Of a DNA stretch of 64,000 nucleotides, positions 27,468-37,107 are shown piece by piece; position 1 is the first letter of the stretch, and each line of letters starts with the position of its first letter. The notes beneath the pieces were generated by a model. The model saw only the letters and a list, made by a program, of their open reading frames with translations. It was not told the DNA's origin and did not search any database. The translations under genes were made by a program, and so were the position numbers. This DNA comes from Flavivirga amylovorans (GTDB taxonomy: Bacteria > Bacteroidota > Bacteroidia > Flavobacteriales > Flavobacteriaceae), in the NCBI RefSeq assembly GCF_030540875.1, contig NZ_JAUOEM010000004.1:383533-447532 (forward strand). The letters are read 5' to 3'.

Positions 27468-29012
27468 ATGAAGAAAGGATATATAAAAACTCGTTATAAA
27501 CTGAGTTTACTATTTGTAGTAATAACTTACTTTGTAATAATCATGACGGCCTTTGGCTGTGATGATGACGAATATGATGTTAAAATTGAAGAACAATCAA
27601 AAGATCTGGTTGTTAAAACGGGAGAGGTATTAATAGAATCTTATATAGGTAATGGTGTACAATGGGATCCATATCCGCAAGCATACCGTTATTGGAATCA
27701 ACCAATACAAGATGCAGACTGGAATAAGATGTATACACGTTTGGATTACATGAAACCGAGCTTTATACGTGTTGTATTTGGTTCTTACGATAAATATGCA
27801 ATATCTGGTGCAGATAATTATGAACCAACAGCAATGTATGAAGGATTAGGTAAGATTTTACAATACTGTCAAGATAATGACATTACTGTTATGCTAGGGG
27901 ATTGGGGTTATAATCAGGTAGACTCTGGAAATGATATGATTTTTGAAAGCAGAATTGATAATGCTGTTAATTACTTAGATTACCTGGTAAATACACAAGG
28001 TTTTACATGTATTAAATATTATACAACAATAAATGAGCCTAATTTAAACGGATCGGCAGCCAACGGTAATTATAACGTTTGGAAAAACGCAACGGCTTAC
28101 TTTTATGATAAAATGGTTGATGCAGGACTAGATAGTAAAGTGAAGTTAGCTGGGCCAGATATTGCCATTTTTAATGATAATGATGTGTCTTGGATTTCAA
28201 ATACAGAAACAGATTTAGGAAATAAAATAGACTTATATGATATTCATACGTATCCATCAAAAGGCTCTTTGTTTAGTGGAGAGTTTGAAGCATTGCTAAA
28301 GGCCTATAAATCTCAAATGCCAGAAGGGAAACAAGCAGTAATTGGAGAATTCGGTTTTAAATATGAGACAGGTTTTTCTGTGATGGATATGGAATTAAGT
28401 AACGAGAATTTGAATAACATCAATTCAGATCCATTTGTTGGAACTGATTCTAACACCCTGGTAGATCAATATATACATGGCGTGGATTTAGTTGGATTAA
28501 ATTTAAAAATTATAAATTCTGGGTTTGCTGGTGCCATTAATTGGAACTTAGATGATGCGATGCATAGTAGTTCGAATACGGGTCAGGATTTAAAAGTTTG
28601 GGGATATTGGAATATATTAGGAGATGAACTGTTAGGGAAACCTGAAAAAGAGACTATAAGGCCCCATTTTTATTCTTTCTCTCTTATTTCAAGATACATG
28701 CAAAAAGGATCTAAAGTGTATAAAGTAGAAGTCCCAAAATTAGTAGGATTGGATGCTATTGCTGTGGAAAAAGATGGAAAATATATGATTGCTATTAACA
28801 ACATGAGTATTAATGAATACAATATAAACTTTTCATTAGATAACGGTACTGAACTTTCGGGGTTAAAAAAGTTCATATATAAAGAAGATAACAGATTAAC
28901 TGATGCTAATGGATTTCCTTTACCAGAAGAGCAAAACCTATCTATAGGAAAAGGAAATGAAATTAACATTAAACCTCAAACACTTACCGTATATACAAAC
29001 TTTGATTTTTAA
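27468..29012 (+). CDS. clan GH-A-like glycoside hydrolase lipoprotein (first paralogue)
   Basis: 514 aa lipoprotein (signal ending MTAFGCDDDE). A (beta/alpha)8 glycosidase is indicated by the two-glutamate layout of clan GH-A: E190 in TTINEPNLNGS as acid/base and E294 in VIGEFGFKYE as nucleophile, plus YDIHTYPSK between them. The exact CAZy family is not clear to me; GH5/GH39-type relatives come to mind. It shares conserved segments with the gene at 30099 (GNGVQWDPYPQA, FTCIKYYTTINEPN, INWNLDDAMHSS), so the two are paralogues. Genomic context suggests action on a mannose-containing glycan. Confidence 0.75.
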   Translation: MKKGYIKTRYKLSLLFVVITYFVIIMTAFGCDDDEYDVKIEEQSKDLVVKTGEVLIESYIGNGVQWDPYPQAYRYWNQPIQDADWNKMYTRLDYMKPSFIRVVFGSYDKYAISGADNYEPTAMYEGLGKILQYCQDNDITVMLGDWGYNQVDSGNDMIFESRIDNAVNYLDYLVNTQGFTCIKYYTTINEPNLNGSAANGNYNVWKNATAYFYDKMVDAGLDSKVKLAGPDIAIFNDNDVSWISNTETDLGNKIDLYDIHTYPSKGSLFSGEFEALLKAYKSQMPEGKQAVIGEFGFKYETGFSVMDMELSNENLNNINSDPFVGTDSNTLVDQYIHGVDLVGLNLKIINSGFAGAINWNLDDAMHSSSNTGQDLKVWGYWNILGDELLGKPEKETIRPHFYSFSLISRYMQKGSKVYKVEVPKLVGLDAIAVEKDGKYMIAINNMSINEYNINFSLDNGTELSGLKKFIYKEDNRLTDANGFPLPEEQNLSIGKGNEINIKPQTLTVYTNFDF

Positions 29013-29047
29013 ATTAAAAGATTAAAGTCTCTCAATCAGAAAAACTA

Positions 29048-30106
29048 ATGAATAATAATACAACAATAAATAAAGTGAGTACCATTCGTTTAAAGAAACA
29101 TGAAAACAACCCTATTTTAAGCCCTAATCCTCTAAACGAATGGGAAAGCTTAGTTGTTTGTAATCCTGGAGTTTGGTACGAAAACGGTAAATTTTCTATG
29201 TTATATAGAGCAGCTGGAGATGACGAAGAACATCTAATCCGATTTGGATTAGCAGAAAGTGTAGATGGTATTAACTTTGCAAGAGTATCAAACGATCCTG
29301 TATTTTCGCCTAGTGTTGATGGACCAGATATGGGAGGCGTAGAAGATGCCCGAATAATAAAGTTTGGAGATGAATTCTATATAACCTATGCATACAGGCC
29401 GTTTCCTCCAGGACAATATTGGAAATTTGAACATGATGTTATTCGGTTGCCGGAATCTGGAGAAGATACACCTTTAGTCTATAAAAATAATATAGCAAAT
29501 TCGGGATTGGTTATTTCAAAAGATCTTAGAACTTTTAAACGATTAGGACGAGTTACTTCTTCAAATTTGGATGATAGAGATGTTATTTTATTTCCTGAAA
29601 AGATAAATGGAAAATTTGCCATGCTACACAGACCAAAAGAATGGATTGGAGAAAAGTATGGAACAAATTATCCTGCAATTTGGATTCGTTTTTCAGAAGA
29701 TTTAATGGTTTGGGAAGAGCCAAGTACTTTATTACTTGCAGGAAGAGAAGATTCTTGGGAGGTGAAAATAGGAGGAAGTACCCCACCTTTAAAAACGAAA
29801 GAAGGCTGGTTAATTATCTATCATGGTGTAGAAAATGGAGGCTTAGGTTATTATAGAGTTGGTGCTGCACTACTAGACATTAACGATCCTACAAAAGTAA
29901 TAGGTCGCATTAAAGATTGGATAATGGAACCAGAGCATGATTATGAAATTAATGGTTATTATAATGGTTGTGTGTTTCCAACAGGAAATGTTATTATAGA
30001 GGATACTCTATATGTATACTATGGTGGTGCAGATAAGTATGTCGGCCTAGCCACGTGTAGTGTTAATGAATTGCTAGGTCAATTAAAAAACAGTTTAAAT
30101 GCCTAA
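29048..30106 (+). CDS. GH130 beta-mannoside phosphorylase/hydrolase
   Basis: 352 aa, no signal peptide, so probably cytoplasmic unless exported otherwise. Five-bladed propeller with GH130 hallmarks: HENNPILSPNPLNEWES, GGVEDARIIKF with the proposed catalytic D100, DDRDVILFPEKINGK, GGSTPPLKTKEGWLIIYHG, and YYGGADKYVGLA at the end. GH130 enzymes phosphorolyse or hydrolyse beta-1,2- or beta-1,4-mannosides. I could not decide between phosphorylase and hydrolase from reading alone. The stop overlaps the next start by 8 bp. Confidence 0.9.
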   Translation: MNNNTTINKVSTIRLKKHENNPILSPNPLNEWESLVVCNPGVWYENGKFSMLYRAAGDDEEHLIRFGLAESVDGINFARVSNDPVFSPSVDGPDMGGVEDARIIKFGDEFYITYAYRPFPPGQYWKFEHDVIRLPESGEDTPLVYKNNIANSGLVISKDLRTFKRLGRVTSSNLDDRDVILFPEKINGKFAMLHRPKEWIGEKYGTNYPAIWIRFSEDLMVWEEPSTLLLAGREDSWEVKIGGSTPPLKTKEGWLIIYHGVENGGLGYYRVGAALLDINDPTKVIGRIKDWIMEPEHDYEINGYYNGCVFPTGNVIIEDTLYVYYGGADKYVGLATCSVNELLGQLKNSLNA

Positions 30107-31652
30107 AGTTTTAGTTAGTTTCATATTGTTGATTGTTTTGTTTAGTTGTAAAGAAGCAAGTACGATTGATAAAAGTCATACGCTTAAGTTTAAGAAATCC
30201 AATATCATCGACCTGCCATTTATCGGTCATGGGGTGCAGTGGTCTGCTTATCCCCATGCCGATTCAGATGAAGCAGAATGGGGTTTCTTAATGACAGACG
30301 AAAAATGGAACGAATTATACAAACGACTAGATTTTGTAAACCCACACATTATACGTGTTATGGATGTTTCTACTTGGCGTTATTACAAAGGATTAGATGA
30401 AAATAATCAACCCATTTTGGATTTCAATACACAAGAGGTTAAAAGTTTATATAAACTTTTAGACTATTGCCAGAAAAAGGACATTACCGTTCTTTTTGGA
30501 GAATGGGGAGCGCCAGGGCTTTGGGAAACAGATAAAAATCCAAATAATATTAATAGAGCAGACGATGTTCGTTGGATTGAAATGATTACTAAATATCTTG
30601 ATCATTTAATTATTAAAAAAGGATACACCTGTATCAAGTATTATAACTTAGTTAATGAGCCTAATGGCTATTGGGCATCTACAGATGGCGATTGGGAGCA
30701 ATGGAAGACAGGCTACCAGTTACTAAATAATGCTTTAAAATCTAAAGGGTTAAATAAATATGTGACCTTAGCTGGACCAGATGCGGTAACACAATGGAAT
30801 CATCCAACGCATCCAAAAAAAGCAGAAGATTGGGTATATTCAACAATAACTGATCTGGATAGCATAACAGCTTTATACGATTTTCATATTTATGCAGACC
30901 AAGAGTTAATTAGAACAGGGAATTTTCAAACCTACTTAACACCATTTACGACCGAAGTTAAAAAGACAAAAAAACCATTAATTCTTGGTGAGTTAGGAAT
31001 GAAATACAGCGGTGATCTTAAGGAAGAAAACCTTAAGAAGGGAAAAGCCGATCCTTTTGCAGGTCCCGACGATTCCAGTATGTTTGTTTACGACTATTTT
31101 TACGGGGTCGATATGGCAGATGCAGCCATACAGAGCATGCTTGCTGGAGTAGGAGGGGCTGTTGCATGGGATCTAGATGATGCTATGCATACTGTAGGAG
31201 ATTTAGGTGAGAAAAGCCAATTAAAAAAATGGGGTATGTGGAATATTTTAGCCGAAGAATTTGGGAATCTTGAGGTAGATAAAATTCCAAGACCTTGGTC
31301 CTATTCATGGACTTTACTGTGTAATTTATTCCCTCCAAATACTAAGTTATACAAGCCAGAGTTTTCAATAAAAAATGATAGTATTCGGGCCATCGCCTCA
31401 ATTACAGATAAAAGTGTTACACTTGCAGTTGTTAATCAATCAGAGGGATATAAAACATTTAATATTGGAACTGAAGCATTAATAAAAAGTCAGAACCTAT
31501 ATGTTTACGAATATGTAGATGAAAAAAGAGCATTAAATACTCATGGGTTTCCAGTGCCATCAAAATCTTTTGAATACAATGAAAATGAGGTTGTAAACAT
31601 TACTGTACAACCAAGAAGTGTTTTGTTTTTGAGTTCTATCTTGCTCAAATAG
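30099..31652 (+). CDS. clan GH-A-like glycoside hydrolase lipoprotein (second paralogue)
   Basis: 517 aa, lipoprotein signal ending IVLFSCKEAS. Same layout as the gene at 27468: GHGVQWSAYPHADSDE, YTCIKYYNLVNEPNGYW with E187 as acid/base, YDFHIYADQ, and LILGELGMKYSG with E298 as nucleophile, then AVAWDLDDAMHTVGD. The C-terminal 80 residues look like a beta-sandwich. It differs from its paralogue through most of the loops, so the two enzymes probably have complementary specificities. The start overlaps GH130, so translation may be coupled. Confidence 0.75.
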   Translation: MPKVLVSFILLIVLFSCKEASTIDKSHTLKFKKSNIIDLPFIGHGVQWSAYPHADSDEAEWGFLMTDEKWNELYKRLDFVNPHIIRVMDVSTWRYYKGLDENNQPILDFNTQEVKSLYKLLDYCQKKDITVLFGEWGAPGLWETDKNPNNINRADDVRWIEMITKYLDHLIIKKGYTCIKYYNLVNEPNGYWASTDGDWEQWKTGYQLLNNALKSKGLNKYVTLAGPDAVTQWNHPTHPKKAEDWVYSTITDLDSITALYDFHIYADQELIRTGNFQTYLTPFTTEVKKTKKPLILGELGMKYSGDLKEENLKKGKADPFAGPDDSSMFVYDYFYGVDMADAAIQSMLAGVGGAVAWDLDDAMHTVGDLGEKSQLKKWGMWNILAEEFGNLEVDKIPRPWSYSWTLLCNLFPPNTKLYKPEFSIKNDSIRAIASITDKSVTLAVVNQSEGYKTFNIGTEALIKSQNLYVYEYVDEKRALNTHGFPVPSKSFEYNENEVVNITVQPRSVLFLSSILLK

Positions 31653-31698
31653 TAATCTACATTTTAAAACATAATTTAATACAGACGAAATCATCACT

Positions 31699-33294
31699 AT
31701 GGAATATAATTTAGGACTTGTAGATAATATTGTGCTTATTGTTTATTTTATTTTTATTGTATGGTTTGGTATTAAATATTCAAAAAAAGGGAGCGATTCT
31801 ACAGACAATTATTTCTTAGCAGGAAGAAAAATGACTTGGCCAATCATTGGTTTTTCATTATTTGCTGCAAGTATTTCAAGTACTACTCTTATAGGCAAAA
31901 GTGGAGATGCCTATTCCACAGGTATTGCTGTTTTTAATTACGATTTAATTTCGGTGTTGGTCATGGTATTTTTTGCGATGTTCTTCCTGCCGTTTTATAT
32001 TAAATCCGGAATTTTTACGATACCAGAATTTTTGGAAAAACGTTTTGATAAACGTTCTAGATATTATTTTTCATTCATTACCCTTTTAGGCTCAACGTTT
32101 TTAGATGCGGCAGGAGCATTATATGCCGCTTCATTATTGATGAAATTGGTATTTCCATCACTTTCAATAGTAGAATTATCTGTGATTTTTGCAATTATAG
32201 TGGCTGCTTATACAATACCAGGAGGACTGTCTGCTGCCATCCGTGTAGATTTAATTCAAGGCGTTTTACTGCTTTTTGGTACGCTTATTCTAACCTTTTT
32301 GGCAATGAATAATGGTGGATTAGACTATTTAAAGAGTTTACTTCTGGAAGGCGATATGATGATGAAACTTATAAGACCATTAAATGATAGTTCGGTGCCA
32401 TGGCTAGGTATGATTGTTGGGATTCCTATTTTAGGCTTTTATTTTTGGGGAAATAACCAGATGTTGGTGCAACGGGTGCTCACAGCAAAATCTGTAGACC
32501 ATGGAAGGAAAGGAATTTTAATGGTTGGTTTTTTGACTGTATTAATCCTTTTTATTATCATATTTCCAGCAGTTATAGGCAAGCATTTATTCCCTGGCTT
32601 ACCCAAAAATGATATGGTATACCCGAAATTAGTTATTGAACTAATGCCCATAGGTTTACTGGGCTTAATGCTAGCTGCAATGATTGCAGCATTAACCTCT
32701 ACATTAAGTGCCTTACTTAATTCGGTTGCGACCTTATTTACTATGGATTTTTATACTAAGTTTAAAAAAGACACCTCACAAAAAGAACAGGTATATGTTG
32801 GTAAAGTTGTTTCTATGGTTGTTTTAGTATTGGCTGTTGTATGGGTTCCTTTTGTATCTAAATTTGATTCTTTGTTAAAATACTATCAAGAAATGCTAAC
32901 TTATATTGCGCCTCCAGTAGTAGCAGTATTTATGCTGGGTGTTTTTTGGAAACGTATTAATAAACATGGAGCATTTTGGGGATTAATAGGTGGTGCTATA
33001 GCAGCTTTTTTAACTGTACTGCTAAAATATACATTAAATTATGAGCTATTGGGAGACATTCATTTTTTACTTAAAGTACCCGTGTATTTTGTTATAAGTT
33101 GTGTTATTATAATTATTGTAAGCCTGTTGTCCCCTCCAGATGATGAAAAGGCAATTGAAGACTATATCTGGACTAGAAAAATATATCGTGAAGAAACACA
33201 AGAATTGGCAGGTGTTCCTTTTTATAAAAATTTTAGATTTTGGTCTCTTGTACTTATAGCATTTTGTTTTGTGGTGATGTACCTCTATCAATAA
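31699..33294 (+). CDS. sodium:solute symporter (SSS family)
   Basis: 531 aa with about 13-14 transmembrane helices. SSS-type segments include NYFLAGRKMTWPIIGFSLFA, YTIPGGLSAAIRVDLIQG, WGNNQMLVQRVLTAKSV and VVAVFMLGVFWKRINKHG. It probably imports the mono- or disaccharide released by the PUL 1 enzymes across the inner membrane. It lies 46 bp after the second GH-A gene. A truncated SSS gene of a different subtype is at 41436. Confidence 0.9.
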   Translation: MEYNLGLVDNIVLIVYFIFIVWFGIKYSKKGSDSTDNYFLAGRKMTWPIIGFSLFAASISSTTLIGKSGDAYSTGIAVFNYDLISVLVMVFFAMFFLPFYIKSGIFTIPEFLEKRFDKRSRYYFSFITLLGSTFLDAAGALYAASLLMKLVFPSLSIVELSVIFAIIVAAYTIPGGLSAAIRVDLIQGVLLLFGTLILTFLAMNNGGLDYLKSLLLEGDMMMKLIRPLNDSSVPWLGMIVGIPILGFYFWGNNQMLVQRVLTAKSVDHGRKGILMVGFLTVLILFIIIFPAVIGKHLFPGLPKNDMVYPKLVIELMPIGLLGLMLAAMIAALTSTLSALLNSVATLFTMDFYTKFKKDTSQKEQVYVGKVVSMVVLVLAVVWVPFVSKFDSLLKYYQEMLTYIAPPVVAVFMLGVFWKRINKHGAFWGLIGGAIAAFLTVLLKYTLNYELLGDIHFLLKVPVYFVISCVIIIIVSLLSPPDDEKAIEDYIWTRKIYREETQELAGVPFYKNFRFWSLVLIAFCFVVMYLYQ

Positions 33295-33398
33295 ATTCAA
33301 AAAAGAGGGAGTTATTAGCAGTATTTAGTCATAGTCAGATTGTGTTTAGGTTTAAATTTACAAATCACATAAACTTATTAACCTATAAAAATATAATT

Positions 33399-34322
33399 AT
33401 GATTTGTAAAACTACTCAATTCCTATCAAGTTTTTTAATGCTAATACTTTTCTTGTCGTCGAGTGTGGTCAATGCGCAGGATCCAAATGGACCAACAGGT
33501 TTAGCTACTACAGATGGAACACCAAATCAATTTACATTAACTTGGGATGACGATCCATTAGCAACAGGAGGATTCAATATATTTATTATTGAAGGAAGCA
33601 GTGGAGACGTATATGTCGAAACAGTTCCAGCGGGATCTACTAGTTATATCTATACTGGTACATATGGTTCTGTTACAGTTACAGATGGGGGGACTTATAT
33701 AGCAAAAATTCAGGCGTTACCTGATGGTGATTTTAATGCTTATGCTGATATTACAACAACCGTTAATGCTACTCCACCTATGGATCCTGATGCGCCGACG
33801 GGTTTGGCACTTTCTTATAATAACCCAAACGAATTTACCTTGACCTGGGATGATGATCCTAACGCTACTAATGGTTTTAATATTTTTATTGTCCAAGGAG
33901 CAAGTGGCGATCAGTATATAACCACTGTGCCAGCTGGCACTACAAGTTACATATATTCAGGAGTTTATGGTAGTGTGACAGTGGCAGATGGTAATGTGTA
34001 TACAGCAAAAATACAGGCATTACCTGATAGTGATTTTAATGCATATGCAGAATTAGAAACTAAAACACTTTCAAACAATGATGTTGATGGTGTTCAATTT
34101 AGTGTATCCCCAAATCCTGCAAATGAAGTTGTTAATATTCAAGCCAGTGCCAAGACCTTAAATGACATATCAAAGATTTCAATATATTCATTAACAGGTC
34201 AATTAGTAAAAGAATCGAATACTTTTGAAATCGAAGTAGACCATTTAAGTTCTGGCTTATATGTGCTATCTGTTCAAGATGAAAATGGAAATACCACAAC
34301 TAAAAAATTTGTTAAAAATTAA
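33399..34322 (+). CDS. secreted protein with two tandem FN3-like repeats and a T9SS sorting domain
   Basis: 307 aa from the ATG at 33399; an earlier in-frame start would lie inside the symporter gene. Signal peptide ends VVNAQ. Two near-duplicate repeats of about 90 residues follow (GPTGLATTDGTPNQFTLTWD... and APTGLALSYNNPNEFTLTWD...), each with SYIY and AKIQALPD blocks. The end is a type A T9SS C-terminal domain (FSVSPNPANEVVNIQA, ISIYSLTGQLVKES, GLYVLSVQDENGN, TKKFVKN). It is probably exported to the surface by T9SS. No catalytic domain, so a glycan-binding or adhesive role in PUL 1 is inferred. Confidence 0.82.
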   Translation: MICKTTQFLSSFLMLILFLSSSVVNAQDPNGPTGLATTDGTPNQFTLTWDDDPLATGGFNIFIIEGSSGDVYVETVPAGSTSYIYTGTYGSVTVTDGGTYIAKIQALPDGDFNAYADITTTVNATPPMDPDAPTGLALSYNNPNEFTLTWDDDPNATNGFNIFIVQGASGDQYITTVPAGTTSYIYSGVYGSVTVADGNVYTAKIQALPDSDFNAYAELETKTLSNNDVDGVQFSVSPNPANEVVNIQASAKTLNDISKISIYSLTGQLVKESNTFEIEVDHLSSGLYVLSVQDENGNTTTKKFVKN

Positions 34323-34350
34323 TTTAGAGATTAGTATTTGCAAATTAAAG

Positions 34351-34385
34351 CACTGCTTCTGTTAAAGGAAGTGGTGTTTTTTTTT
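34351..34385 (+). terminator. terminator after the T9SS protein gene
   Basis: CACTGCTTC pairs with GAAGTGGTG (two G-U pairs) around an 8-nt loop, followed by nine T. It separates the SusC-to-T9SS transcript from the GH2 gene. Confidence 0.8.
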
Positions 34386-34482
34386 AACCATGTGTGCTTA
34401 ATATTTTGCTTTTTCGGATTTATACTTAAGATTAGCTAATCCCAATTACTACTTTAAATAGATTATCCAGTATTTAATAGTT

Positions 34483-37068
34483 ATGTTTTACAAATTTTTT
34501 AAATATTTTTTAGTTTTTTTATGTTTGTCTGCTTGTTGTGAAAATGAGTCAAATCAATATGAACAGACAATAGATGAACATTGGACTTTTAAAAATGTTG
34601 AAGATGTTGGTTGGCTCCCAGCAACTGTGCCAGGGTCAGTTCATACAGATTTAATAACTAATAAAATTATTGAAGATCCATTTTATCGTATAAATGAAGA
34701 TACTTTACAATGGATTGATAAAAAAGACTGGGAGTATAGAAAAACGTTTACCATTCCTAATAATATTTTAGAGAAAGAGCATGTTCAACTTCATTTTGAG
34801 GGGTTAGATACCTATGCTAATATTTATTTGAATGATTCTCTTGTTCTAAAAGCTAATAATATGTTTTTAGGCTGGCAAGTACCATGTAAGCCCCTATTAA
34901 AGGAAGGCGTAAATGTATTGCGAATTGTTTTAGAATCACCAATTAAAATAGGCTTAAAAAAAAGAGAAAGATTAGGGTATGAGTTGCCTAATGCGGTTAA
35001 TGACCAATCTGAAAAAGGAGGGGTAGGTAAAAAACAAGTCGCCGTATTTTCAAGAAAACCAGGATATCATTTTGGATGGGATTGGGGCCCAAGATTAGTG
35101 ACTAGTGGTATTTGGAAGCAGGTGAAGGTAGTTGCTTGGGATACAGCAAAACTTACTGATGTGTTTATTCATCAAAAAAAATTAGACGAAACTGAGGCTA
35201 GTTTAATTGCAGAAATAGAAATTAAAGCTAGTAAAGATTTTCAAGCCGATATCGAAATTTTAATTGATTCAACAAGAAAAATAAATAAAGAAATTACATT
35301 AAAAAAAGGTGTAAATAATTTAGAAATTCCTATAACAATTCATAGTCCGGAATTGTGGTGGACAAATGGCTTAGGGAATCAAAAATTATATACTATAGAA
35401 ACAATCATAAAAGAGAACAATACTATAATTGATGCTGTTTCAAAAAGGGTAGGCCTCCGTACTATAGAAGTTATACAGAAAAAAGATGATTTAGGAAAGA
35501 GTTTTTACTTTGAGCTAAATGGTGCGCCTGTTTTTATGAAAGGCGCTAACTATATTCCCCAAGATGTGTTTTTGAATAGAGTCTCTAAAGCAGATTACGA
35601 ACGTATTATTAAAGCAGCAGTAGAATCTAATTTTAATATGATTCGTGTTTGGGGAGGCGGTATCTATGAAAAAGATATTTTTTATGATCTGTGTGATGCG
35701 TATGGTATTCTTGTTTGGCAGGATTTTATGTTCGCATGTGCCATGTACCCTGGAAATGATGCATTTTTAGACAATGTAAAAAAAGAAGCAGAATATAATG
35801 TGAAACGTTTGCGTCAACACCCCAGTATTGCCTTGTGGTGTGGTGATAATGAAATTTTAACAGCTTGGAATAATTGGGGATGGATAGATCAGGTTACTAA
35901 AAGCCAGGGAGAAGCTGTAAAGAATAGAATATGGAAAGCTTACGAGGATGTATTTCATGATATTTTACCAAATACCGTAAATAAATATGATCGTGATAGG
36001 CTTTATTGGTCATCATCGCCAAGTTCTGGTTTTGGTACCTTAGATAGTTTAACCGCTGGAGATTACCATTATTGGAAAGTATGGTCCAATAAAGAACCGT
36101 TTTCTAAATACAACGAAGTGATTCCTAGATTTATGTCTGAATATGGTTTTCAGTCTTTTCCAGAATTTGAAAGTGTAAAAAAATATACTGAAGAACAAGA
36201 TTGGGACATCTATTCGGAAGTTATGAAATCACATCAACGTTCATCTGTGGGGAATGAGAATATTGAATACTATATGCTTCAAAACTATAAAAAACCTAAA
36301 GACTTTGAGTCTTTTTTATACGTTGGGCAATTATTGCAAGCTAAAGGCATTACAACAGCTATCGAAGCGCATAGACGAAATATGCCCTATTGTATGGGCT
36401 CCTTATATTGGCAGTTTAACGATTGTTGGCCAGCGGCCTCTTGGTCAAGTATGGATTATTATGGTAATTGGAAAGCGTTACAATATGGTGTGAAAGAGGC
36501 TTTTAAACCCACTTCAGTTATACCGTTTCAAAAAGGTGATAGTTTAGAAGTATATGTGGTTTCGGATGAACTAAAGAATCAAAATGCTATTTTAAGCCTT
36601 AAAGCTTTAGATTTCAATGGAAAGGTTCTATTCAATGAAGAGAAAGTAATTTCGATTAAGTCAAATTCAAGTACCTTATATTTTTCTGAAGATATTTCGA
36701 ATATTGTTAAAAAGAAGCTTTTAAAAAAATCGCTAATTCACATAGAGTTAATAGGGGAGGAAAATACAGAAATTGATGATAACGTTTTTTATTTTACAGA
36801 ACCAAAAGATTTAAAACTAACCAATCCAAATGTGAGTTTTAATTGTATTAAAAAAGATGATACTACTTTTGAAATCACTATGAATAGTAATATTTTAGCT
36901 AAAAATGTATGTTTAAGAAGTGACGTAAAAGGACGTTTTTCTCAAAACTTTAAGGATATTTTACCTGCTAAAAATTATAAAATTTTATTTTACTCAGAAG
37001 GGAAAGATATTACAATTGATGCATTTAAAAACAGTCTAAAAATAATGTCGTTGTTTGATTCTTTTTAA
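34483..37068 (+). CDS. GH2 beta-mannosidase lipoprotein
   Basis: 861 aa. Signal ends LFLCLSACCENES, so probably a lipoprotein. GH2 architecture: sugar-binding jelly roll (WLPATVPGSVHTDLITN, VQLHFEGLDTYANIYLN), Ig-like domain, then the TIM barrel. The acid/base is E457 in LWCGDNEIL and the nucleophile E553 in FMSEYGFQSFP, both in the beta-mannosidase pattern. LYWQFNDCWPAASWSS near residue 640 also fits. It removes terminal beta-mannose, which with GH130 defines the probable substrate class of PUL 1. It has its own unit after the terminator at 34351. Confidence 0.92.
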   Translation: MFYKFFKYFLVFLCLSACCENESNQYEQTIDEHWTFKNVEDVGWLPATVPGSVHTDLITNKIIEDPFYRINEDTLQWIDKKDWEYRKTFTIPNNILEKEHVQLHFEGLDTYANIYLNDSLVLKANNMFLGWQVPCKPLLKEGVNVLRIVLESPIKIGLKKRERLGYELPNAVNDQSEKGGVGKKQVAVFSRKPGYHFGWDWGPRLVTSGIWKQVKVVAWDTAKLTDVFIHQKKLDETEASLIAEIEIKASKDFQADIEILIDSTRKINKEITLKKGVNNLEIPITIHSPELWWTNGLGNQKLYTIETIIKENNTIIDAVSKRVGLRTIEVIQKKDDLGKSFYFELNGAPVFMKGANYIPQDVFLNRVSKADYERIIKAAVESNFNMIRVWGGGIYEKDIFYDLCDAYGILVWQDFMFACAMYPGNDAFLDNVKKEAEYNVKRLRQHPSIALWCGDNEILTAWNNWGWIDQVTKSQGEAVKNRIWKAYEDVFHDILPNTVNKYDRDRLYWSSSPSSGFGTLDSLTAGDYHYWKVWSNKEPFSKYNEVIPRFMSEYGFQSFPEFESVKKYTEEQDWDIYSEVMKSHQRSSVGNENIEYYMLQNYKKPKDFESFLYVGQLLQAKGITTAIEAHRRNMPYCMGSLYWQFNDCWPAASWSSMDYYGNWKALQYGVKEAFKPTSVIPFQKGDSLEVYVVSDELKNQNAILSLKALDFNGKVLFNEEKVISIKSNSSTLYFSEDISNIVKKKLLKKSLIHIELIGEENTEIDDNVFYFTEPKDLKLTNPNVSFNCIKKDDTTFEITMNSNILAKNVCLRSDVKGRFSQNFKDILPAKNYKILFYSEGKDITIDAFKNSLKIMSLFDSF

Positions 37069-37107
37069 AATACGAAAAAGGGTGGCTTCTAATCGTTCTA
37101 TAAGCTA

